Source: Lampris incognitus (Eukaryota > Chordata > Actinopteri > Lampriformes > Lampridae). From it: DNA of 64,000 nucleotides. The DNA is taken from NCBI RefSeq assembly GCF_029633865.1, contig NC_079219.1, positions 54,862,013 to 54,926,012 of the forward strand. The letters are read 5' to 3'. The translations under genes were made by a program, and so were the position numbers. Positions 1 through 9,840 of the stretch are shown here, piece after piece. The notes beneath the pieces were generated by a model that was not told the origin of the DNA, did no database searches, and saw only the letters and a list, made by a program, of their open reading frames with translations. Every line of letters starts with the position of its first letter. The stretch's first letter is position 1.

Positions 1-173
1 TTCATTAAATAGTACCTGTTAGAGCCTGTTTGTGCTGTCCTCTGAAGGGAGTAGTACACACCGGTGTAGGAAATCTTCAATTTCTTAGCAATTTCTCGCA
101 TGGAATAGCCTTCATTTCTAAGAACAAGAATAGACTGTCGAGTTTCAGATGAAAGTTCTCTTTTTCTGGCCAT
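1..173 (-). pseudogene. Tc1 transposase N-terminus (partial)
   Basis: The frame starts at ATG 173-171 on the minus strand and reads MARKRELSSETRQSILVLRN followed by an EGYSMREIAKKLKIS helix-turn-helix, the DNA-binding domain of Tc1 transposases. It is open to the window edge, but the last few codons before the edge (after AQTGSN) depart from the usual family sequence. An internal deletion is therefore likely. DDE residues are not in view. Confidence 0.75.
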
Positions 174-249
174 TTTGAGCGTTTAATTGACCCCACATAT
201 GTGATGCTCCAGAAACTCAATCTGCTCAAAGAAGTGCCCATCCAACCAA

Positions 250-390
250 TCCAACTTGTGGGAGCTGCTTCTGGAAGCGTGGGGTGCAATTTCTCCAGAT
301 TACCTCAACAAATTAACAGCTAGAATGCCAAAGGTCTGCAATGCTGTAATTGCTGCAAATGGAGGATTCTTTGACGAAAGCAAAGTTTGA
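250..390 (+). pseudogene. Antisense copy of Tc1 transposase C-terminus inside the terminal repeat
   Basis: The plus strand reads SNLWELLLEAWGAISPDYLN, then KLTARMPKVC and ends FFDESKV and a stop. This is the typical C-terminus of the same Tc1 transposase family whose N-terminus lies on the opposite strand at 1-173. A tail facing the head is best explained by long inverted terminal repeats that include the 3' end of the gene. Confidence 0.7.
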
Positions 391-554
391 TGTAAAAAAA
401 ATCTTATTTCAAATACAAATCATTATTTCTAACCTTGTCAATGTCTTGACTCTATTTTCTATTCATTTCACAACATATGGTGGTGAATAAGTGTGACTTT
501 TCATGGAAAACACAAAATTGTTTGGGTGATCCCAAACTTTTGAACGGTAGTGTA

Positions 555-627
555 TGTATATGTATGTATATATATTTATATGTGTATGTATGTATATATA
601 TATATGTATGTATGTGTGTAACATGTC
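555..627. repeat. (TATG/TA)n microsatellite
   Basis: Alternating TATG, TA and TG units directly abut the Tc1 terminus. Confidence 0.9.
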
Positions 628-1121
628 TCTTCATGACATCTTGTCATGGCTCCAAACAGCTGTGATGAAATTCAGATGCTGATCAAGTTAAAGCTTCATT
701 ACCTGCTGGGTGAGACCGACCAACAGCTGGACAAAGAAAAGCTGGGGACAAGGACAGACGGACAAAAATTATTGACGTGAATTCACACTGTAATAAATCG
801 CCGGTTTCCCAAATGTTTCACCGGTCAAATCTGGATTTTGTATTTCGACACAGCGACGGGACGCGAAATCAACTGTTCATCCCACGTCCAGGGTCCAAGA
901 TCCCGTTTTCAGTCAACTCATTTCGAACAGGGACAAAATGAAGTGAAGACAGGAAGGACGTTAGTGAAAAGGTGAAACGCCAGCTGGAACAGAAGCAGAG
1001 CGGTGCAGTTCAGTGATTTTATCACGTTTGTGTTGTGTTTTTTACCAAATGTCTTTGCTAATTGTTTACATAGTCCATCTCCAATTCTACCATTTCCCCA
1101 TCTTTTCAGCTAAACGTTGTC
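628..1121. other. Intron 9, no recognised feature
   Basis: An open frame of 44 codons on the plus strand (646-780) matches nothing I know. No dgat1 exon was found here. Confidence 0.5.
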
Positions 1122-1232
1122 TCTTTTTCTCCCCAGTTGTACCCGGCCAATTACCCCACTCTCCTGAGCCGTCCCGGTCGCTGCTCCACCCCCCTCTGCC
1201 GATCCGGGGAGGCCTGCAGACTACCACATGCC
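1122..1232 (-). mobile_element. SINE-A fragment (3' part)
   Basis: It matches the 3' half of the tRNA-derived SINE-A (fuller copies at 7041, 27631 and 49885): the CTTTTTCTCCCCAGTTGTAC tail, the GTCCCGGTCGCTGCTCCACC block and the GCAGACTACCACATGCC block. It joins directly to a GGCCCA element. Confidence 0.8.
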
Positions 1233-1562
1233 CACACAGCATCCGGATGTGGGCCACTTCAGGCAGTGATGCGGCACTGGTGGCCTTCTTCTGGCCCTGA
1301 CAACATGGATGTGAGCCTGAAGTGGCCCACATGTATAACAGCAAATATGGCCCAAATAGGCCAAATCAAATGTGGGCCTTTTTTGGCAAAGATGCGGTGC
1401 TCTGGGCGACATGTGATCTGGATGTGACCCTGAAGTGTCCTGTGTGGTAAATGGTGAGTATGGCCCAAATATCACAAAACAAATATGGGCCACCTTTGGC
1501 AAATATGTGGCACATGCGGCATTGCTATGGCTTGGTTCCGGCCCAGATCTGGCAAACAGGAC
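1233..1562 (+). mobile_element. GGCCCA-I element, right end missing
   Basis: It shows the family sequence GCATCCGGATGTGGGCCACT, the ATATGGCCCAAATA motifs and the GGCTTGGTTC(C/T)GGCCCAGAT block, but breaks off after GGCAAACAGGA. The terminal CTATCTGGG is absent. Confidence 0.75.
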
Positions 1563-2275
1563 CTTCCTAGCACCTGACACTGGGCCGGATCCGCCCACAG
1601 CCGCATAGGAATCACATCCGCCCATAGACCGCCCCGCGCCTCTGGCCAGAGTGTGGCCTCCTAAAGTCGCAACCCATTTTAAGGCCTTGTGGATCTAAAA
1701 TGAGCTGGGCCAGGTACGGCCCAAAGCCGGTACAGATCCGCCGGTATCCACGCCGGTAAGTGCACGTGTTGCTTTGTGACATGCTATTTAAAATACATCA
1801 GGCGTAGTCAACAAGTTGTGGGTAATTTCATGGGCACAACATACTACAGTTACCATTACAGCTACACTCCTCCTTTATTAACTTGGTCTGCATCACATGT
1901 CCCATAACAACAACAACGTGTGTTCATTTTACTTATTTACCCGAACACCAAAAGACCTGGCCGGGACCTGCCCACATTACCGACAGGCGCTTGCTCGAAA
2001 CTGGGAGCGAGAAAGACTAAAGTGAAAATGCCAAAAAAATAAATCCATGAAAAATACCCGACCGAGGTGGAGAAGTGGACGTGCTGACAGCAACGCGATG
2101 CCCTCGAGAGAAAACAACATTTTCAAACCTCCCAACAACAACCTGCTGTTAAAACACTTCGTTACTATTTTTCTTCTTCGTCGTTTCTGACGTTGCACAG
2201 CCCCGCTCGGGGAGACGGTTTAACTGCTCTCGCTGACGGCCGTGAGACCTTTTCTGGGCGAGCCGTCTTTCTCAC
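1563..2275. other. Intron 9, no recognised gene
   Basis: A GC-rich stretch to about 1760 has a few GGCCCA-like words and may be decayed element sequence. The rest shows nothing recognisable. Confidence 0.4.
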
Positions 2276-2379
2276 CATTTCAAACAGCCTCCTCAGCAGG
2301 AAGCTCATGCGAATCCTGGGAGAGCGGGGGAAGTTGAGCTCGTAGCAGAGAGTTGGCGCGAACACGAAGTAGTACAGAT
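2276..2379 (-). CDS. dgat1: dgat1 exon 9 (residues 262-296)
   Basis: It encodes [20 protein letters not shown] followed by [15 protein letters not shown], almost identical to vertebrate DGAT1 and carrying the YYF-x-APTLCYE signature shared by DGAT1 and ACAT enzymes. The acceptor is CTGCAG, preceded by a CT-rich tract; the donor is GTGAGA. It ends in phase 0. The next exon (LFFTQLQVG block) was looked for on the minus strand from 1 to 2275 and not found, so intron 9 runs off the window. Confidence 0.97.
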
Positions 2380-2659
2380 CTGCAGGGAGGGGAAACGCAG
2401 GGAGGGGGGGGAGAGAGAGAGAGAGCAACACGAGGACTCATCAGACTGTATGGCAGAAACGGGGGGAAAAAAAACCGTGCAGTTGAGTCCAACTCACAAG
2501 TTAATTTCTTTTACGTCAAATTGAATCCCATTACTGTTGCATTCATTTATACATTTCTTTCAGTTTCAACGAGCCAAGAGTAAACAACACAAAAACCTTC
2601 TGCTCCATGCATTTGAATACACTAACTGGAGTAACGGGGTGCGAGGAACAGGGGAGTAC

Positions 2660-2728
2660 CTTTGAGGGTGAGATTGCCGGGATAACACACCTTTTGGCCT
2701 CCTCCGTTGGGGTGCTGCGGCGCGGGAC
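2660..2728 (-). CDS. dgat1: dgat1 exon 8 (residues 239-261)
   Basis: It encodes PAPQHPNGGGQKVCYPGNLT followed by LK. This is the variable loop ending in the conserved YPxNLT motif that precedes the DLYYF block of DGAT1. The acceptor is CCTCAG and the donor GTACTC. The last G joins AT of exon 9 to give Asp. Confidence 0.93.
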
Positions 2729-2795
2729 CTGAGGAAAGTTCAACTCTGTTTGCTTATACTTCATTTCTGAATAACACAACTATCAGTTAACCATT

Positions 2796-3123
2796 CCCAG
2801 ACAGCCCCCGGATGTGGGCCACTTCAGGCAATGACGCGGCACTGATGGCCGCATCATTGGGAGGGAGAGAGAGAGAGAGAGAGAGATGTGAGCCTGAAGT
2901 GGCCCGTGTGGTAAACGGTGAATATGGCCCAAATGTCACAAAACAAATATGGGCCACCTTTGGCAAATATGTGGCACATGGAGCATTGCTATGGCTTGGT
3001 TCTGGCCCAGATCTGGCAAACAGGAGCGGACCGCCCAAGCGCCATCATTCCACGCGGTATGTGGGCCAGATGAAAGTGTCGGTGTAGGACGGGTCCGGGC
3101 CACAGCAATTTTGGCTATCTGGG
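2796..3123 (+). mobile_element. GGCCCA-I element with both ends
   Basis: It begins CCCAGACAGC and ends GCTATCTGGG, imperfect inverted ends. A short (GA)n run near 2863-2885 replaces part of the usual interior, so this copy is internally deleted compared with 46071-48126. Confidence 0.75.
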
Positions 3124-4013
3124 TTGAGTTGTCTTCGGGTCAAAATGACCAGCTGTAATTAACAACTATTAACCGTGAATATTGTTAATATTATCAATAG
3201 TTGGCATGAAAATATGATTAATTGGGTATTTCTGAATAGATTTTACAACTGCTGCAAAACCCCAAAGTGGTCTGGGTCAATGTGACCCAGATAATGAGGG
3301 TTTTTAGATGGGATGGCATGAAAATGGTGACAGCAAAAGGAGAATCCAATCCCACACAAAATGTGTAGTAAATAACTTGCAAATAACTCACAAGTATGCA
3401 GCAAACCAAAAACACACATGGTTGCACACTTTAGGTACAATCAAGTACGCTTGAAACTACCTCCAGTATGTGAAACTGCATTCAGATTTACTGTGCCTGG
3501 ATCTGACTGGTTCCGGTCCTCGGGTCACCGGACAAAATCAAGACGGGAATGGGACGCCAAAAGTGCAGTAACGCCCCTCAAAATAACAAACACTAATCGT
3601 AATGGTTGATTGTCAACTGTGATCACAATCTCCAGCAAAATGGGTGTAATTATCATTGGCCATAATTGTGCTTCAACTGATAAGTTTGTTAGGAGAAATT
3701 GGTCGCATTGACTAAGAGCTGCAGTGTCGGCAGTCCACCAATAGGTGTCACTGTAACAGCGCGGGCCGCTCAGGAGACGGGACGGGATGGGAGGGATATC
3801 GGCCTGGGCTGCGCTCATCTGCTGCCAAATTCAAAATAACAACAAAAAAAACTGGAAAGTGCGATTAATGCCTTTATTTGTTCGACTTAATTTATTTAAT
3901 ATGCCTCATATATTTTTAACACGTTGTGTAAAACAATCTCCTCGTGGCAAGTTTGTTCTTAATGAATTCAAATTTCTGAATTTATTGAAAGGGCCCTGGG
4001 GTGCGTGCTTGTT
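3124..4013. other. Intron 7, no recognised feature
   Basis: Unique-looking AT-rich sequence; no exon signals consistent with dgat1. Confidence 0.45.
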
Positions 4014-4072
4014 GTGTGTGTGTGTGTGTGCGTGCGTGCGTGCGTGTGCGTGTGCGTGTGTGTGCGTGTTGT
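4014..4072. repeat. TG/CG microsatellite beside dgat1 exon 7 donor
   Basis: GTGTG and GTGCG units on the plus strand, hence CA-rich in the dgat1 transcript, beginning 7 bases after the exon 7 5' splice site. Confidence 0.9.
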
Positions 4073-4079
4073 AACTCAC

Positions 4080-4208
4080 ATGACAGTGATCTAGCCAGTC
4101 TTTTGGCCTTAATGGTGCTGAGCTCCCGACACCACCTGTTGACGTCCTTGTAGGAGTACAGCTTCAGAAAGACAATAGTGTAGGTAACCAGAACAGACGC
4201 ACCTCCAA
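4080..4208 (-). CDS. dgat1: dgat1 exon 7 (residues 196-238)
   Basis: It encodes GGASVLVTYTIVFLKLYSYK followed by DVNRWCRELSTIKAKRLARS, matching DGAT1 [22 protein letters not shown]. This is a hydrophobic helix followed by a basic cytosolic loop. The acceptor is CTGTCAG and the donor GTGAGT. The exon ends in phase 1 (T, completed to Cys by exon 8). A CA-rich repeat begins 7 bases past the donor in the transcript direction, and a CTGTC-rich repeat precedes the acceptor. Confidence 0.97.
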
Positions 4209-4300
4209 CTGACAGAGAGACAGACGGATGGACAGACAGACAGATGGATGGATGGACAGACAGATGGACAGACAGAGAGACGGACAGAGAGAAAAACTTA
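4209..4300. repeat. CAGA/GATG repeats beside dgat1 exon 7 acceptor
   Basis: Units of GACA, GACG and GATG on the plus strand read as CTGTC and CATC in the transcript, immediately upstream of exon 7, and form its polypyrimidine-like region. Confidence 0.8.
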
Positions 4301-4369
4301 CTTAGAGAAAACACATAAACAGACTGATGGAGATGGACTTGGTTCATGTTTTCGATGACGGGACGTTAA

Positions 4370-5110
4370 ATGGAAGAGGAGGATGTGGAGAGAGTGAGAG
4401 GGAGGGGAGAAAGGGAGGGAATGAGAGACAGGAGGAGGGGGGACATGTGGAAGGGAGAGATGGGGAACGAAGAAGAGGGATTTAATAAGAGAGGAGTGTG
4501 ACGGGAAGGAGGGAGAAAGCTGTTACAGAGAGAGGAGGAGGAGGAGGAAGAGGAGGAAGAAGAGGCGGACTGAAAGGCAAAAAAGAGGGAAGGGAGGACA
4601 GAAGGGCAAGAAAACGATAAGGACAGGAGCAGCAGTGAGGAGGAGAGTCAGAGAGGGGAGGAGAGAGAAAGCTGTAACAGAGAGACAGGAGGAGGAGGAA
4701 GAGGAGGAGGAGAATGAAGAAGCAGACTGAAAGGCAGGAAAGAGAGAAGAGAGGATAGAGAGCAAGAGAAAGATAAGGATAGGGGCAGGAGTGAGGAGGC
4801 GTGTCAGAGAGGGGAGGAGAGAGAAAGCTGTAACAGAGAGACAGGAGGAGGAGGAAGAGGAGAATGAAGAAGCAGACTGAAAGGCAGGAAAGAGAGAAGA
4901 GAGGATAGAGAGCAAGAGAAAGATAAGGACAGGGGCAGGAGTGAGGAGAAGACTCGGAGAGGGAAGGAGAGAGAAAGCTGTAACAGAGAGAGAGGAGGAA
5001 GAGGAGGACTGAAAGGCAGAAAAGAGGGAAGAGAGGATAAAGAGCAAGAGAAAGATAAGGACAGAATGAGGAGTGAGGAGGAGAGTCAGCGAGGGAAGGA
5101 GCGAGGAAGA
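4370..5110. repeat. Purine-rich minisatellite, about 150-bp units
   Basis: Nearly all A and G on the plus strand. The phrase GAGAAAGCTGTAACAGAGAG recurs near 4513, 4665, 4819 and 4970, giving about four tandem units of 150-155 bases. Each unit contains a (GGA)n block and a GACTGAAAGGCAGGAAAGAG block. It lies in dgat1 intron 6. Confidence 0.8.
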
Positions 5111-5238
5111 CGAGAGGTCATCACTTGATCCTCAACAAACAGCAAAGTGTGTCCAGTAAAATAAATCATCACAACTCGGCATGAGAGAGTACAAGTGTGC
5201 CAAGGACAGGATAACATAGTCCCTATGTTGTTCACCAG

Positions 5239-5580
5239 CATGTGTGTGTGTGTCTGTGTGTGTGTCTGTGTGCGAGTGAGAGACCGAGAAAACACTGGGG
5301 AAGCTTTGATGTGAAGTTAATCAACATATTTTGCCAATCACACACACACACACACCCACACACACACCCACACACACACTCGAGCCAAGCGAGTGGTCTG
5401 CCTGCCGCCGCTTTATCAATAGTCACCATATGTCAGATGGAAACGGATCACGCTGGACAAGGTGGGACTCACACACACGCACACTCTTGCACACACAAAC
5501 ACACACACACACACAGCAACACATGCCAGCTGACGCACATTGACACGTGCACACAGACAAACAGGCAAAAGTGCGTGGGT

Positions 5581-5611
<31 letters not shown>

Positions 5612-5692
5612 AGGACAAAAAGATAAATATCAGTGCACACACACACACACACACATGTACACACACACACACAAACACACAACAAAAGAACA
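5239..5692. repeat. Cluster of TG and CA microsatellites
   Basis: Separate runs at about 5239-5270 (TG) and 5340-5380, 5470-5515, 5583-5612 and 5637-5690 (CA). Long apparent open frames here are repeat-encoded only. Confidence 0.9.
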
Positions 5693-6207
5693 CACAGTGT
5701 GTGCCAGCAGGGTGAGGCAGAGATCACCACACCTGGCACCAGACCACAGAGGCTCCCATCTACAACCCATCTGTCTCTCTGGCTCCGCCGCGCATGGCGC
5801 TCAGTCAGCGAGAGGGTGATCACAGATACACACACGGGGAGAAGGAAGCGGCGACAGGGACGCCAGAGAGACGCACACTCCCCTCCCACTCCCACTGCGG
5901 GGGTGGGCTTTCTTCTCCCCTAACTGGCTCTCGCAGCTATTTTGCATGACGCCAACGGCGACGGACGGCGAGACGGTAAAGCTGCAGACTTCACGACGTC
6001 ACCACACCTACAGACCGCCTGCTTGTGTCGACGTCCATCTAGCTGCCCCGCAAGTGCCCTGATGGGTTTTGCCCCGGACTCTCCGACTCATTTGCAGTTT
6101 CACGGAGCAGTTATTAAAAGGCTCGGCCCTGCGGCTCAAACGAAGATCGTTGTTTTTCAATTTGCTGTAAAACACCCACAAAGAGCAAAGCCCCCGCCCA
6201 CCGACCT
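5693..6207. other. Intron 6, no recognised feature
   Basis: Mixed-composition sequence without a recognised repeat or exon. Confidence 0.4.
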
Positions 6208-6325
6208 CCACCCATCCATCATCCGAACCGCTTGTCCTGCTCTCAGGGTGGCGGGGATGCTGGAGCCTATCCCAGCAGTCAGTGGGCGGCAGGTGGGGAG
6301 ACACCCTGGACAGGCCGCCAGGCCA

Positions 6326-6369
<44 letters not shown>

Positions 6370-6590
6370 GGACAACTTAGTATGGCCGAGTCACCTGACC
6401 TACATGTCTTTGGACTGTGGGGGGAAACCGCAGCACCCGGAGAAACCCACCTAGACACGGGGAGAACATGCAGACTCCACACAGAGAACGACCCGGGACG
6501 ACCCCCAAGGTCAGACTACCCCGGGGCTCGAACCCAGGACCTTCTTGCTGTGAGGCGACCGCGCTACCCACTGCGCCACCGTTCCACCAC
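6208..6590 (-). mobile_element. SINE-B, near complete
   Basis: A tRNA-derived SINE of DANA/V-SINE style in reverse. The head with its polymerase III B box (GGTTCGAGCC-like) is near 6520-6540, the body phrase is AGTCCAAAGACATGTAGGTC, there is an internal CA/TG run at 6329-6365, and the tail reads GGATGATGGATGG on the minus strand. Confidence 0.85.
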
Positions 6591-6619
6591 TGACCTGACG
6601 GCGGTTTTATTTAAATAGC

Positions 6620-7040
6620 CATGTGCTGACCAAACGCCGTCTTTCATATGTTCATCCGGACACGGCGTTTATCGACAGACAAGTCTCACCACCTAGCCAT
6701 CCGTTCAGTTTTGTGGACGACACCTGGGTTCAAACTAAATCTCAGGAGGTACCGCGTTTCACCGACCGCACTACCCGTGTGGACAACCACATCAAGTTCA
6801 CCAGGGAGGAGGAGAAACATGACAGGTTAGCCTTCTTACACTGTGAAACCGCAACTGGGGATGGGGGACATGTGACTGGTGGTGTTTACGGTAAACCATC
6901 ACATACTGATCAGGACTGAAGGTTTGACGCTCGTCCTCCGCTGGAGTCATCAGGACGCTGTACCCCCGAGCTGACAACCTCCCCACCGACACAGCGGCCG
7001 GGGAAGGGGAGAAACCCCCCATGAAACAGGCCCTGGCTGG
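6620..7040 (+). pseudogene. Penelope-like reverse transcriptase fragment
   Basis: From about 6705 the frame reads FVDDTWVQTKSQEV and, further on, NHIKFTREEEKHDRLAFL and GGVYGKPSHTDQD. This is the catalytic (Y/F)VDD block and following thumb region of Penelope-like elements, equivalent to the intronic copy at 16404-19923. Past 6918 the match continues in another frame (VIRTLYPRADNLPTDTA), so at least one frameshift is present. The fragment ends where a SINE-A begins. It is dead and diverged; the FVDD rather than YVDD motif suggests a different lineage from the 16-20 kb copy. Confidence 0.8.
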
Positions 7041-7480
7041 GCCGCCTGGGTAGCATAGCGGTCTATTCCATCATCTACCAACACGGGGATCGCCTGTTCG
7101 AATCCCCGTGTTGCCTCCAGCTTGGTCGGGGGGTCCCTACAGACACAATTGGCCGTGTCTGCGGGTGGGAAGCCGGATGTGGGTATGTGTCCTGGTCGCT
7201 GCACTAGCGCCTCCTCTGGTCGATCAAGGCACCTGTTCGGGGGGAGGGTGAACTGGGGGGGAATAGCGTGATCCTCCCACGTGCTACGTCCCCCTGGTGA
7301 AACTCCTCACTGTCAGGTGAAAAGAAGCGGCTGGTGACTCCACGTGTATGGGAGGAGGCATGTGGTAGTCTGCAACCCTCCCTGGATCGGCAGAGGAGGG
7401 TGGAGCAGCGACCGGGGCAGCTTGGAAGAGTGGGGTACTTGGCCGGATACAATCGGGGAGAAAAAAAAAGGGGGGGGAGA
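7041..7480 (+). mobile_element. SINE-A, full length
   Basis: Head GGTAGCATAGCGGTCTATTC (A box) and GTTCGAATCCCCGTGTT (B box), then the ACAGACACAATTGGCCGTGT and GTCAGGTGAAAAGAAGCGGC body, ending GGCCGGATACAATCGGGGAG and an A/G-rich tail. The tRNA-like head shows it is a polymerase III-derived SINE of about 420 bases. Confidence 0.88.
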
Positions 7481-8104
7481 CCATCTATGTGAACAGGCAA
7501 CAAGCATACCTGGACTGGGGGGGGGGGGGCAAAGGGTACATCTGTCACCATCCTACAAGGCTGTGATTGCAGCTACTCCCAGCCCTCTGAGAACAGCACG
7601 CACGGCCACTGAAACTCTACTTCCTTAAAACAGTTTTTGCATTAAATTATACGTCTCGCCATGCTGTGAAAGCAGCAAACCGCTGAAGGCCGTGACTTCA
7701 GCACAGCCCAGAGCCGCGGCGAGAATACGGCGCAAGGCGCAGGCGTAAACCGCGGCCTCCGGTGGCCCGTGGCTTAATTTGAGGATTTTGGATTCCTCAG
7801 ACCTGATTCTCCCCAGAAATGTTGAGAAATCCCCCCGCAGCACACTGGGGAGTCACACATCAAAAGTGGTGGAAGTAATGTGCCAGTAGATCACAGCTCT
7901 CATCCTCTCCCCTACCAGGCCTCAAAATAAATCCATTAAAATTTAAAACCGATACACTCGTTATCACAGCGCAGGACTCCTCGTCAGATATATTAGCTGT
8001 TTAAACACAGTGTGGTGGTGGTAAAATGTGCTTTACCAGGTCCAGTGTTGTTCTTCATTATCCGCATGCTTACAGATGGAGAGAGCAAGAGGGCTTTCAA
8101 TAGT
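7481..8104. other. Intron 6, no recognised feature
   Basis: A G-run near 7519-7530, otherwise unique-looking sequence. Confidence 0.4.

Positions 8105-8199
<95 letters not shown>
8105..8199. repeat. (CA)n microsatellite, about 47 units
   Basis: Uninterrupted CA run. Confidence 0.97.
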
Positions 8200-8200
<1 letters not shown>

Positions 8201-8304
8201 GCCCTCTGTTGTTGGCCTTCCTGTGTGAACAGCAGCACTGAGAAATGAACAGACAGACAGATGGACGGACTCCTCTGCTCCCCCACCTCCCAGCGAGAGA
8301 ACAG

Positions 8305-9115
8305 ATGAGAGGAGAGGAGAGGACAGGGGAGGAGAGGAGAGGAGATGACATGACAGGAGAGAAGAGGGGAGGAAAGGAAATAAAAGGAGAGGAGAGGAGA
8401 TAAAAGGAGATGAGAGAAGAGAAGAGAAGAGAAGAGAAAAGAGAAGAGAAGAGAAGAGAAGAGAAGAGAAGAGAGGAGAAGAGAGGAGGAGGGGAGAGGA
8501 GAGGAGAGGAGAGATGAGAGGAGGAGAGGAGAGAAGAGGAGACAAGAGGAAGAGAAGAGATGAGGGGAAATAAAAGGAGGTAAGAGGAGATGAGAGGAGA
8601 GGAGAGAAGAGAAGAGGAGAGGAGAAGAGAGGAGATGAGAGGAGAGCAGAGGAGAGGAAAGAAGAGAGGAGATGAGAGGAGAGACGAGGGGATGAGTGGA
8701 GAGGAGAGGTGAGAAGAGAAGAGGAGAAGAGAAGAGAGGAGAAGAGAGGAAAGAAGAGGATCTGAGTAGAGAGGAGAAGAGGAGATTAGTGGAGAGAAGA
8801 GTAGAGGAGATGAGTGGAGAAAAGAGGAGAGGAGAGAAGAGGAGAGGAGAGGAGATAAGAGAAGAGAAGAGGAGAGGAGAGGAGAGGAAAGAAGAGGAGA
8901 TTAGTGGAGAAAAGAGGAGAGGAGAGGAGAGAAGAGAAGAGGAGATGAGTGGAGAAAAGAGGAGAGGAGAGAAGAGGAGATGAAAGGACAGGAGAGGAGA
9001 GGAGAGGAGAGGAGAAAAGAGGAGATGAGTGGAGAAAAGAGGAGAGGAGAGAAGAGAAGAGGAGATGAAAGGAGAGGAGAGGAGGAGAGGAGAGGAGATG
9101 GGAGAACAAGGAAAG
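8305..9115. repeat. Polypurine (GGAGA)n tract, about 0.8 kb
   Basis: Almost pure A/G on the plus strand, built from GGAGA, GAAGA and GATGAGTGGAGAAAAGAGGA units with longer recurrent blocks (around 8810-8840, 8900-8960, 9020-9060). Long apparent proteins in this region are artefacts of the repeat. Confidence 0.95.
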
Positions 9116-9245
9116 GGATACTGAAGAATGGACACGATGATATAATAAATAAAGAAGTAAAGAGAAAAGGACCAACACGGCTGCTTATACAGAAGATGGA
9201 TAAACCTGTTCTTGGTAAGTCACACTGCCATGCCAGAAGCCTTGT

Positions 9246-9278
9246 TAAAATAAAATAAAATAAAATAAATAAATAAAG
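9246..9278. repeat. (TAAAA)n/(TAAA)n
   Basis: Short A-rich simple repeat, possibly an old poly(A) tail. Confidence 0.85.
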
Positions 9279-9840
9279 CGGACCGGCCACCAAAGCTTCA
9301 CTGACAACTGTCTCTCCGAAACTGGAGAATTGTGGGCACGTCACTTACCCCATCAGTTCTCCATCAAGCTGAACCTAAACGTGGCCTAAGTCCAACTCAG
9401 AACAAAGGTCTTAAGAAATGAATCATTGCCAACAGTCTTGCTGTTATCTGTGCTAAATATACTACCTCGACGACATGATGTGAAATACTCCTGCTGCTCC
9501 TTTTCCGTGGGCTGAATGGCAGATGTGACCTTGACAGTTTAAAGTTTTCAAGTTCACAACAAGTTATGGACACGTTGTCAAAGTAATTACAGAGATGGGG
9601 CATGGCGGAAGTCCCGTTTCCTCTAATCTGCTGCACGGGTGGCAGGCTGGATGAGGGATGAGGAGGCGGCCCGCTGGTGAAAAATGACTGGTTCATTTAG
9701 GCTACCATCACAAATATGCAGCCGAGCTACGAGCGAGCGAAGGGAGGCTTCTTTAATTGCATCTGTGGTGCCGACCAAGGCTGCAACCCTCCCAGTAATA
9801 ACACAACACACTGCCTATTAGATCAGCGTCTGCATTGTCC
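9279..9840. other. Intron 6, no recognised feature
   Basis: Unique-looking sequence. Confidence 0.4.

Larger units (their letters stand above)
1..554 (-). mobile_element. Tc1-like DNA transposon, 5' end (cut by window edge)
   Basis: The terminal sequence TACACTACCGTTCAAAAGTT (read on the minus strand, ending at 554) is the end of a common fish Tc1-family transposon. The element runs leftward off the window. It is inserted in a TA-rich microsatellite, in keeping with the TA target of Tc1. Its long terminal segment carries, in antisense, the coding sequence for the transposase tail (250-390). This is what a long-inverted-repeat Tc1 would show, but the other end is outside the window. Confidence 0.85.

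Noticed and set aside
646..780. Short open frame as a possible dgat1 or other exon
   Set aside because: Plus strand, no match to DGAT1, flanks are not convincing splice sites.
1221..1625. 134-codon open frame on the minus strand (similar ones at 2787-3038, 47748-48032 and 48247-48573)
   Set aside because: The same frame recurs in each GGCCCA-I copy with stops and truncations; it is antisense of the repeat with no known domain.
5242..5895. His/Thr-rich and Cys/Val-rich open frames
   Set aside because: CA/TG repeat translations only.
7041..7110. tRNA gene suggested by A and B boxes in SINE heads (also at 12113, 27631, 45047, 63620)
   Set aside because: No cloverleaf with proper acceptor and anticodon arms is evident and each is followed by the same SINE body; these are SINE promoters.
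7993..9135. A 380-codon open frame rich in Ser/Leu/Pro on the minus strand
   Set aside because: It is produced by the polypurine and CA repeats; there is no codon structure beyond the repeat.
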